From the NCBI GenBank assembly GCA_900550285.1, contig URRW01000001.1, positions 62,001 through 126,000 on the forward strand: DNA of 64,000 nucleotides, given 5' to 3'. The notes under the pieces are model-generated. The model was not told where the DNA came from and did not search any database. It was given only the letters and a program-made list of their open reading frames with translations. This document shows positions 1-7,735 of the stretch, in pieces. The stretch's first letter is position 1; every line of letters begins with the position of its first letter. This stretch comes from an uncultured Lachnospiraceae bacterium. Its GTDB lineage: Bacteria > Bacillota > Clostridia > Lachnospirales > Lachnospiraceae. The position numbers were made by a program, and so were the translations under genes.

Positions 1-2
1 AG

Positions 3-521
3 TCAGCCCATGAATCCATTCATCCTCTTGTGCTAAGCTGCATTTTCCATTACGAGTTTGTTTTTATCCATCCCTTTTCAGATGGGAATGGCAGAATGGC
101 ACGCCTGTGGCATACCGCTATCCTGTCCAAATGGAAGCCAATTTTTGAATATATCCCTATTGAAAGCCAGATTGAAAAATTTCAGGAAGAATACTACGAA
201 GCCATTGCCAAATGCCATGCCGCCGGGGAATCTACCATTTTCATCGAGTTTATGCTATTGCAGATTGATAAAATACTGACTGACATTTCTGTTCAGTTCA
301 ATGCAGAAAATGAAGCGCTGTCCGAAGCTGTAAAAAATCTGCTTGCAGTCATGGATTACGATATTCCCTATACAAGCAAAACGCTTATGGAACAATTAGG
401 ACTGAAATCCCGGGAAGGATTCCGCAAAAATTATCTTCGCCCTGCCATTGAGTTAAATCTCATCAGAATGTCAATTCCAGACAAACCAAACAGCAGAAAT
501 CAGCGGTATATCAAAAATTAG
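3..521 (+). CDS. Fic family protein, 5' end cut by window edge
   Basis: C-terminal part of a Fic (filamentation induced by cAMP) protein, a family that usually transfers AMP from ATP to a target hydroxyl. The reading frame is open from base 3, so the true start lies outside the window; an internal GTG at 30 is not the start because family-like sequence (SAHESIHPLV) precedes it. The active-site loop HPFSDGNGRMAR is intact, with the catalytic His and the phosphate-binding GNGR. The last ~60 residues look like a winged-helix segment, common in Fic proteins with a C-terminal DNA-binding-like domain. No inhibitory alpha-helix or antitoxin partner can be judged because the upstream part is missing. 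The frame ends before a convergent terminator. Confidence 0.9.
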   Translation, partial: SAHESIHPLVLSCIFHYEFVFIHPFSDGNGRMARLWHTAILSKWKPIFEYIPIESQIEKFQEEYYEAIAKCHAAGESTIFIEFMLLQIDKILTDISVQFNAENEALSEAVKNLLAVMDYDIPYTSKTLMEQLGLKSREGFRKNYLRPAIELNLIRMSIPDKPNSRNQRYIKN

Positions 522-559
522 CGCTAAATTTTCAAATCCCCTCCCCTTCCCTCCTACGC

Positions 560-594
560 AAACAGGTCTGCGTTTTCCATCCGCAGACCTGTTT
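560..594. terminator. Bidirectional terminator between fic and the GH3 gene
   Basis: A perfect 13-bp inverted repeat (aaacaggtctgcg and its complement) with a 9-nt loop sits between two convergent genes. A-rich and T-rich ends flank the stem, so it can serve both strands, although the T-tract is short. Confidence 0.75.
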
Positions 595-602
595 GCCGTC
601 CC

Positions 603-3233
603 TTATCTGATCGTAAATCCTTCTTTTAACAGCACGTTCGCCGCGTTGTCCGCCGCCATCACTTCAAAAGCGCCGGGCTCCACATGCCACTCGTAACGGC
701 TGTTCAGCGTCCTGAGCTGCCTGTTTCCAAGCTCGAACGTTACCCGTCTGCTCTCGCCGGGCGCAAGCGCCACCTTTTCAAAGCCTGCCAGCTCGCGCAT
801 CGGCTTTACTGTGGACGCGCAGCAGTCGCGCACATAAAGCTGCGCCGTTTCTTCGCCCGCCGCGTTTCCTGTATTGGTTACGGTAAACGATACCTTTACC
901 GTTTTGCCGTTCTCGATCTGCTCTGCCGTCCAGTCCGTATCGCTCACTTCCAGACCGCTGTAGGAAAAGGTCGTATAGGTCAGTCCGTAGCCGAACGGAT
1001 AAAGCGGCTCCCAGTCCATCTCCACATACCGTTTCCCGCCGCCGGGCAGGCGGTTATAATTGCACGGAACCTGTCCGACCGCTTTCGGGAAGGACATCGG
1101 CAGTCTGCCGGAAGGGGATACCTTTCCAAACAGCACCTCCGCGATCGCCTGACCGCCCTTTTCGCCCGGATACCAGCATTCCAGGATCGCAGGGATATTT
1201 TCCTGCTCCCAGGAAAGCGCCAGCGGCCTGCCGTTTTGCAGCACCAGAACGATCGGCGTCCCGGTCGAAGCCATTTCCTTTAAAAATGCCGCCTGCGGCC
1301 CGGGCAGGATCAGATCCGCGCGATCCAGATTTTCCCCGCAGGTTTCCACGGAATCGCCCAGACACAGCACCGCCGCGTCCGCTTCCTGCACTGCCCTGTG
1401 CGCTGCGTCCCAGTTTTCGCGTCCCCTGTTGTAGCCCAGAATGACCCGCGCGCCTCTTGCATCATTTTTAAATTCCAGACGGATGTCGTGCTCTTTTCCA
1501 AGCTCAAAGGCAAAATCCTCCAGCACGGCGCTTTTACGGTTTTCGCCCCAGTTGTCGATCAGAAGCTTTCCGTCCACATACAGCCTCATGCTGTCCTGAC
1601 TGGAAATGCCGATGCAGCCTGCAAAGCTTTCAAAGCCCTTCAGCTTTCCCGTCCATACGACACTGAAATGGTTCGCATCCAGATCCGGATGGGGCTTTGC
1701 ATAGATCCAGTTAAACATCACGATCGGATCCACCCGCGTTACAACCGGCTCTCCCTCGAAGTCCCAGCCGTTATAATAGCGCGCCGTCAGGCCGGACTGC
1801 CCGTTTTCGCTGACAAACCAGCCGTTGTGGAACGGCGTGATCTGCTCGCCCAGATAGCTGCAGCCTTTTTCGTAGCGGATTTCCACGTCATCGCCTGCAA
1901 TGCTTCGGATACCGTCCAGCACCGACACCATATGGGACGGTTCAAAGTTCGTGCAGTAGTCGCCCAAAGCCGGCTCTGCCGCGCCCGGCCCGACGACCGC
2001 GAGCTTTTTCACGGATTTTTTAAGCGGAAGCAGCTCCCCTTCGTTTTTCAGAAGGCAGATACCCTTTCTTGCGATTTCCAGCGCGATCTCCTGATGCTCC
2101 CTGCAGTTCGCCGTTTTTTCATAGAGCTCCTCGTCCACATAAGGATTCTCAAACAGCCCCAGCTCGAATTTTAAGCGCAGCACGCGGCGGCACGCCTGAT
2201 CCAGCGTTTCCTCCGCCATTTTGCCGCTCTCTGCAAGCTCCTTCAAGCCGTTTAGCCACTCCTCGTGGGTAAAATCATAAAGCTGCAGATCCACGCCCGC
2301 TTCCAGCGCCTGACGCATCGCGTCCACACGGCTTTCCGCCGTATAATGGTTGTCATAAAGACGGGACGCCGCCGTTAAATCGGTGCGCACAAAGCCGCGC
2401 ATATGGAACTGCCCGCGCAGCACCTCTGTCAAAAGCTCATGGTCGGAAGCCACCGGCTGACCGTCGATCGAATTATACGAGCACATGGCGTTCCACGCGC
2501 CGCCCTCTTTGATCGCCTGCTCAAAAACGGGCAGCGCCCATGTGAACACATCGTGCCGTCCCATCGCGGACGCCGCGCAGTTTAAGCCGCCCACCGGCGT
2601 GCCGTAGCCCACATAGTGCTTCGGCTCCGCCGCCACCTTATCGGGACGCTTTAAATCGTCGCCCTGCATCCCCTTTACGATCTCGCGGGCAAATTCCCCG
2701 CACAGGTAGGTGTCCTCGCCGAAGGATTCCTCCGTCCGCCCGTAGCGCGGGTCGCGGGTTAAATCCATAACCGGGCTAAACGTCTCGCACACGCCGTAAG
2801 CCCGCGCCTCCGCCGCGATGCCGCTTCCCATCTTTCTTCCAAGCTCCGGCTCAAACGTGCCCGCAAGGCAGATCTGCTGCGGGAAGCACGTCGCCTTTTC
2901 ATCAAAAAATCCGTGCAGCGCCTCTTCGCTGAACAAAAACGGGATCCCCAGCCGCGTTTCCTCCACCGCGTAGCGCTGAAGCTCATTCGTAATTTTCGGA
3001 TCGCAGCCGCGAAGCTGCACGCTGCCGACGCTGCCGTTTTTCATCGACCTTTTCATGTCGTCCCAGCGCACTCTCGTCACTCTTCCTTCCGCCGTTTTGT
3101 CGCAGAAGTCAAAGGTAAAAAACTGGTCCGTCTGTAAAATCTTTTCTTCCAGTGTCATTCTGGACATCAGATCGTCCAGCCGCTCCTCAAGCGGAAGTTC
3201 CCTGTTCCTGTACTTTTCCATTGAATTGCTCAC
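603..3233 (-). CDS. GH3 beta-glycosidase with inserted PA14 domain
   Basis: 876-aa family 3 glycoside hydrolase, probably a cytoplasmic beta-glucosidase or beta-xylosidase, since no signal peptide is seen. The N-terminal barrel carries SEEALHG near residue 103, KHYVGYG near 205 and GFVRTDLTAA near 280; D285 aligns with the catalytic nucleophile, though the usual GFVxSD is GFVRTD. The second domain starts near residue 390. A PA14-like lectin insertion lies at about 480-600 (NGQSGLTARYYNG, then SSQDSMRLYVDG), and a C-terminal Fn3-like domain follows. The insertion resembles that of GH3 enzymes acting on branched or decorated oligosaccharides. It lies 40 bp downstream of the GH38-like gene and is almost certainly co-transcribed with it. 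Substrate is not determined by sequence. Confidence 0.93.
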   Translation of the reverse strand: MSNSMEKYRNRELPLEERLDDLMSRMTLEEKILQTDQFFTFDFCDKTAEGRVTRVRWDDMKRSMKNGSVGSVQLRGCDPKITNELQRYAVEETRLGIPFLFSEEALHGFFDEKATCFPQQICLAGTFEPELGRKMGSGIAAEARAYGVCETFSPVMDLTRDPRYGRTEESFGEDTYLCGEFAREIVKGMQGDDLKRPDKVAAEPKHYVGYGTPVGGLNCAASAMGRHDVFTWALPVFEQAIKEGGAWNAMCSYNSIDGQPVASDHELLTEVLRGQFHMRGFVRTDLTAASRLYDNHYTAESRVDAMRQALEAGVDLQLYDFTHEEWLNGLKELAESGKMAEETLDQACRRVLRLKFELGLFENPYVDEELYEKTANCREHQEIALEIARKGICLLKNEGELLPLKKSVKKLAVVGPGAAEPALGDYCTNFEPSHMVSVLDGIRSIAGDDVEIRYEKGCSYLGEQITPFHNGWFVSENGQSGLTARYYNGWDFEGEPVVTRVDPIVMFNWIYAKPHPDLDANHFSVVWTGKLKGFESFAGCIGISSQDSMRLYVDGKLLIDNWGENRKSAVLEDFAFELGKEHDIRLEFKNDARGARVILGYNRGRENWDAAHRAVQEADAAVLCLGDSVETCGENLDRADLILPGPQAAFLKEMASTGTPIVLVLQNGRPLALSWEQENIPAILECWYPGEKGGQAIAEVLFGKVSPSGRLPMSFPKAVGQVPCNYNRLPGGGKRYVEMDWEPLYPFGYGLTYTTFSYSGLEVSDTDWTAEQIENGKTVKVSFTVTNTGNAAGEETAQLYVRDCCASTVKPMRELAGFEKVALAPGESRRVTFELGNRQLRTLNSRYEWHVEPGAFEVMAADNAANVLLKEGFTIR

Positions 3234-3273
3234 TTTCTTTTTTATCCTTCCGATATACGCCGGTCGCCCCGTC

Positions 3274-5658
3274 TTAGCCGCAGATAAACGTCACAACCTC
3301 GCGGTCGTTGTCCTTTAACCGCTCCATCTCTTCCGCCGCGCTCATGCCTTCCGCCGCTTCCAGCACATAGCGGAATTCGCCAAAGCCCGACAGATCCATC
3401 TTGAAGTTCGTTTCCCATGTATTGTTCATGATCCAGCTGTAAACCGGACGGCGGTTGTTTTCCTCCCGGTTGTCGCACAGGCGGATCTCATGATGCTCCA
3501 TTTCGCCCATGTAAAGAAGCGGCGTATCCAGCGTATTGATGAGGATGCTGCCTTTTTCGCCATGGTACACGATCCCCTCGTCCGCAATGTAATATTCCAT
3601 GTTGGAGCCGGGAAGCTGATCGACGCCCGGACGCATCGTCACGCCGCCGTTGTGGATATACCTTTCCCCATTTTCCACATTCAGCGTCAGGGGCATGTAA
3701 ACGCTTTCCACATCCTCGCTCAGCGTCTTTGCGATGCGGTATGTGAATTCGACGCGGGGCAGATGCCGGTACATTTTAATGATGACGCTGGAAAAATACG
3801 TTCCCTCCAGCTCAAAGATCAGCTCTGCCTTCACAAACACACTGCCCTGATCCAGAATCTTCACGTCCTTTAAATCGCCCTGAAATTCCTCCGCATGGAC
3901 GCCCCGGATGTTTCTGCCAAGGCGGCTTCTTTCGCCGTAAACGCCCCTGCGAAGCTCCGTCCTCTCATATATCGGTGTAAAAAATGTGCTCAGCCCGTCT
4001 GCCAGCATTTCCTCGCCGGTCTTTTTGTGATAAAAGGAGGTAATTCCCTCGCCCACCTTCCAGCCGATCTTAAACCAGTCGTTTTCGATGCCGTAAGGAA
4101 GCGTATAGGTTTCCGTATCGTAATCGTTTACGATGTCGCGCACGCGCTCCGCGCCCACCCACGCCGTGCGGGTGAACAGCTTTTCCTCTTTTGCGGGCTG
4201 CTCGGTATAGGTAAAGGTCTTTTCCTCCATCGGCTCAAACTCTGCCAGAAAGCTTACCAGAACGCCGCGGGGATGGGCGGATAACTGTACTTCAAGCGCT
4301 TCCCCGGTTTTGTTGTCCACAACCTTCACAGCGGGCAGGCTGATCGTTTCCACATAGAACTCCACAGGCAGTACACGCTTTTCACTGCTTGTGGAAATCG
4401 CCTTTACCTGACCGGACATATTGTAATAGCGCAGGATGTCGCCCAGCTTATGGCACTGCTCGTTTTTGCGCATTGCCGCTGCTTCGTGCGCCTTTGAGGC
4501 ATAGCTGTTTTTGCGGAAATCCAGATTTGTTACCATCGTATCGTAGGGATTTGTCACGGTCGCGGAATGCCCCCATGTGTGCTCCGCATACAGCAGTGCA
4601 TTGTCGCCGGACGTTCTGACCAACTCTTCATTGCGCACGCCGGTCTTTTTTTCCAGCGCATCGCACGTCGCGGACAGGCGCAGCGCCTCCTTGTAATGCT
4701 TTACCGCATAAGGAGTGCTGCCGACGCCGTTGCCCCACCAGTCATTCATCGCGCCGCGATATACCGGGGCGTCCGCCACCTTGCCGCGGATGAGCTCATA
4801 CAGCTCCTGCAGGCTTACCATTTTCAGGGTCACTTCGCTGCCGTAACGCTCGTTGAACGCTTCGACGGTCTGGGCAATCGCCGGATTGACCGGGGCGTTG
4901 TCGGAGAATACGCCGGAAACGCTCGTGATATAAAAGTCATACGGATAACCGTTATCCACATACTCTTTGATGCTCTCCGTCAGATTCTGATACAGATTCT
5001 CCATCGGCCCCTCTGCCGTTGCGCTGCCGAAATAACTTTCCGTCATGAAATTCACATTTTTGTTGAATACGATGCCGAGCGCATTGCCCAGGTTGTAATG
5101 CTCGCCGTTCCATACAAGAAGCCGTTTGCCCTGCTCGTTTTCCCAGAAATAGGGCTTCTGGTTCTGGTACAGCGGATACATGCCGTGATGGGTGTGGATA
5201 TTGGTGTATAAAAACTCGATGCCGTTTCCGATCAGCACGTCCCGCGCGCCCAGAGAGATGCCGTTGATGTCCGCATTCATCGCCGTCTTTAATTCCACGC
5301 CGTTTTCCCTGCAAATATCCACCATGTCCGCCGTCTTCCGATTCAGATATCCACAGTCCGCAAGGTCATTAAAATTCAGATACGTGGCGGAAAGCCCGAT
5401 ATTCCCGCGTTTTACAAGATTAAAGAAATCCACCTTTTCCACAGGGGACGCTATCTTTAAAAACTGCTCTACACAATACCACGTCTCACAGTTCCACTTT
5501 AAATCCCTGCGGCAGTCTCCCTTTTCAATCCCCTCTTTCATCAGGGCAACCGCCGTGCGGATGTTGTGCGCCTGATTATAAATGACCTGCTCCTGCAAGT
5601 CCGTATAGCCTACGTCTGTGTGGGAATGATGTACGATATAAACTTCTTTGATAGCCAT
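3274..5658 (-). CDS. GH38-like (alpha-mannosidase-type) glycoside hydrolase
   Basis: 794-aa protein with a GH38/57-like N-terminal barrel. The N-terminus has HHSHTDVGYT, the metal-binding motif equivalent to HxHxDxGW of alpha-mannosidases, and AMNADINGIS near residue 129 supplies an Asp in the position of the catalytic nucleophile. A long beta-rich C-terminal region follows, as in GH38. It is clearly divergent from classic alpha-mannosidases and may belong to the DUF5054-type group, so the substrate is uncertain. No signal peptide is visible. It is first in a two-gene operon with the GH3 gene and faces a divergent AraC regulator about 140 bp away, a typical carbohydrate-response arrangement. 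Confidence 0.8.
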   Translation of the reverse strand: MAIKEVYIVHHSHTDVGYTDLQEQVIYNQAHNIRTAVALMKEGIEKGDCRRDLKWNCETWYCVEQFLKIASPVEKVDFFNLVKRGNIGLSATYLNFNDLADCGYLNRKTADMVDICRENGVELKTAMNADINGISLGARDVLIGNGIEFLYTNIHTHHGMYPLYQNQKPYFWENEQGKRLLVWNGEHYNLGNALGIVFNKNVNFMTESYFGSATAEGPMENLYQNLTESIKEYVDNGYPYDFYITSVSGVFSDNAPVNPAIAQTVEAFNERYGSEVTLKMVSLQELYELIRGKVADAPVYRGAMNDWWGNGVGSTPYAVKHYKEALRLSATCDALEKKTGVRNEELVRTSGDNALLYAEHTWGHSATVTNPYDTMVTNLDFRKNSYASKAHEAAAMRKNEQCHKLGDILRYYNMSGQVKAISTSSEKRVLPVEFYVETISLPAVKVVDNKTGEALEVQLSAHPRGVLVSFLAEFEPMEEKTFTYTEQPAKEEKLFTRTAWVGAERVRDIVNDYDTETYTLPYGIENDWFKIGWKVGEGITSFYHKKTGEEMLADGLSTFFTPIYERTELRRGVYGERSRLGRNIRGVHAEEFQGDLKDVKILDQGSVFVKAELIFELEGTYFSSVIIKMYRHLPRVEFTYRIAKTLSEDVESVYMPLTLNVENGERYIHNGGVTMRPGVDQLPGSNMEYYIADEGIVYHGEKGSILINTLDTPLLYMGEMEHHEIRLCDNREENNRRPVYSWIMNNTWETNFKMDLSGFGEFRYVLEAAEGMSAAEEMERLKDNDREVVTFICG

Positions 5659-5798
5659 TCTTTTTTTCTCCTTCTTATGATAGAATATTTTTCAGTTACA
5701 GACCAAACCCGGCACGCCCTGTGCGGCCGGCTCATCTGACTCGGATTCGCGGGCATTTTGCCCCTTCGGGAGGCTTGCGCTCCGGAATGGAGATTTTT

Positions 5799-6635
5799 AT
5801 GAACGAAACCGCTTTTATCATACAAAACCGGCTGCGGGAGGCCACTGTCAGTCTGGAACGCGCCAACTTTATCGTCTGCGGCGCCGAATGGGCCTGCGAT
5901 ACCTCGCACCCTCCTTTTTCCAGCATCGGCCTCGTCCTGCAGGGCGACGGCACCTACTGTATCGACGGTCAGATCCTTCATCCGCATGCAGGACAGCTTT
6001 ATCTGCTGCCCGCCAAAACAACACAGAGCTTTTTTACGGATCTGGACAATCCCTACCGCAAATACTACTGCCATTTTGAGATCACCTGTCAGGGCGAGGA
6101 GCTTTTCGACCTTGTCCGTATGCCGCTGTGCATCGACGCCAAGGATCCTGCGCGCGCCAAAGAGCTTTTCGTACAGATGCATGAAGCATGCGGGAGAACC
6201 GATATTTTTTCCGTTCTGAAGGCCAAGCAGCTTCTTCTCGAACTCGTCTGCTGCTACATGGAATCCTGCCCGCCCGGCACGATCTCCCTGATCGAGCACA
6301 GCTTCGATTCCCCTCTTTCGGACGCCGTCGCCTATGTGGAGGAGCATCTCAATGAAAATGTGACCGTTCAGCAGATGGCGGAAGCCGCCGGATATCATGC
6401 GAGCCATTTTACCGCTCTCTTCCGGCAGCATCTCGGCATCTCTCCGGGGCAGTTTATCCTGCGCAAAAAGACTGACCGTGCCGCCGAGCTTCTGACTGCC
6501 ACCTCGATGCCGGTCTCCGCTATTGCGGAAGCTCTGGGATTTGCCAGCCAGTTTTATTTTTCCAACTTTTTTAAAAAGCAGACTGGTATGACGCCGTCCC
6601 AGTACCGCGCGATCTACCGGCGCGAGCATGTCTGA
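5799..6635 (+). CDS. AraC family transcriptional regulator
   Basis: 278-aa AraC/XylS regulator with an N-terminal cupin-type sensing region and a C-terminal double helix-turn-helix (about residues 180-275, including VTVQQMAEAAGYHASHF and GFASQFYFSNFFKK). I chose ATG 5799 because GGAG stands 6 nt upstream; a longer frame from 5721 has an unlikely N-terminus. It is divergent from the GH38/GH3 pair and probably activates it in response to a sugar. The ligand is unknown. Confidence 0.9.
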   Translation: MNETAFIIQNRLREATVSLERANFIVCGAEWACDTSHPPFSSIGLVLQGDGTYCIDGQILHPHAGQLYLLPAKTTQSFFTDLDNPYRKYYCHFEITCQGEELFDLVRMPLCIDAKDPARAKELFVQMHEACGRTDIFSVLKAKQLLLELVCCYMESCPPGTISLIEHSFDSPLSDAVAYVEEHLNENVTVQQMAEAAGYHASHFTALFRQHLGISPGQFILRKKTDRAAELLTATSMPVSAIAEALGFASQFYFSNFFKKQTGMTPSQYRAIYRREHV

Positions 6636-6729
6636 TCTGCCCTTGTCAGCCCCAGTGTAGCACGAAAGATTTTCATTGGACATACGATTTTTTTCGGAAA
6701 ATATATAAAATCATACGAGGAGGTATCCC

Positions 6730-7704
6730 ATGTGCACAGCAGCAACCTATCAGACGAAGGATCTCTATTTTGGCAGAACGCTCGACTATCTGTTTTCCTA
6801 CGGGGAGGAGGTCGTGATCACTCCGCGAAACTATCCGTTCTCCTTCCGGCATATGCCCGGCACCGACAGCCATTTTGCCATGATCGGGATGGCGCACGTC
6901 GCGGAAAATTACCCGCTTTATTATGACGCTGTCAACGAAAAAGGGCTCTGCATCGCGGGGCTGAATTTCCCGAAAAACGCGGTTTACCATAAGCCCGTTC
7001 CCGGCAAACTCTGTCTCGCCCAGTTTGAGCTGATCCCGTGGCTGCTCTCCCGCTGCTCGACTGTGCGCGAAGCGCGGACATTTCTGGCAGACCTTGTTTT
7101 GACGGACGAATCCTTTGCCGGACAGCTTCCGCCCTCGCCGCTGCACTGGATCATCGCGGACGCTTCTGAAGCCATTACAGTAGAATCCGTCGCAGACGGG
7201 CTCAAGGTCTATGAAAACCCGGTCGGCATCCTGACGAACAACCCGCCCTTTGACCGGCAGCTTTTTAACCTGAACAACTATATGAACCTGTCCCCGAAGC
7301 AGCCCAAAAACTGTTTTTCCGATCAGCTTCCCCTTTCCACCTATTGTCTGGGAATGGGCGCTTTAGGGCTTCCCGGCGACCTTTCCTCCATGTCCCGCTT
7401 TGTCCGCGCCGCCTTTACCAAAATGAACGCTGTTTCCGGCGATTCCGAGGAGGAAAGCGTGAGCCAGTTTTTCCATATTTTAGGCTCCGTCGATCAGCAG
7501 CGGGGCTGTTCGATCGACGAAAACGGCAAATACGAAATTACCCTTTATACCTCCTGCTGCAATGCGGCGAAGGGCATTTATTACTACACCACCTACAACA
7601 ACCACCAGATCACGGCGGTGGATATGCGCCGGACAGATCTTGCGTCCGCACAGCTTGCGCGGTATCCGCTGAAAGACCAGGAACAGATTTTTTACAGAAA
7701 TTAA
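6730..7704 (+). CDS. cbh: Bile salt hydrolase / choloylglycine hydrolase
   Basis: 324-aa Ntn-hydrolase of the bile salt hydrolase / penicillin V acylase family, expected to cleave glycine- and taurine-conjugated bile acids. The sequence starts Met-Cys, giving Cys2 as nucleophile after Met removal. Other expected residues are present: R16 and D19 (FGRTLD), N79 in CAGLNFP, N170/N171 in ILTNNPPF, and the SRFVRAAF arginine near 223. The NEKGL..AGLNFP block and the LPGDLSSMSR loop match bile salt hydrolases such as the clostridial enzyme better than penicillin V acylases. Cytoplasmic, no signal peptide. AGGAGG lies just upstream of the start. It appears monocistronic or weakly linked to the helicase gene 31 bp downstream. 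Confidence 0.92.
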   Translation: MCTAATYQTKDLYFGRTLDYLFSYGEEVVITPRNYPFSFRHMPGTDSHFAMIGMAHVAENYPLYYDAVNEKGLCIAGLNFPKNAVYHKPVPGKLCLAQFELIPWLLSRCSTVREARTFLADLVLTDESFAGQLPPSPLHWIIADASEAITVESVADGLKVYENPVGILTNNPPFDRQLFNLNNYMNLSPKQPKNCFSDQLPLSTYCLGMGALGLPGDLSSMSRFVRAAFTKMNAVSGDSEEESVSQFFHILGSVDQQRGCSIDENGKYEITLYTSCCNAAKGIYYYTTYNNHQITAVDMRRTDLASAQLARYPLKDQEQIFYRN

Positions 7705-7735
7705 GCGGCATCAAATACGAAAGAGAGGACATCTC

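Noticed and set aside
5610..6683. 357-aa minus-strand frame opposite the AraC gene
   Set aside because: The plus-strand frame has a complete AraC HTH and a good ribosome binding site; the antisense frame has no recognisable features.
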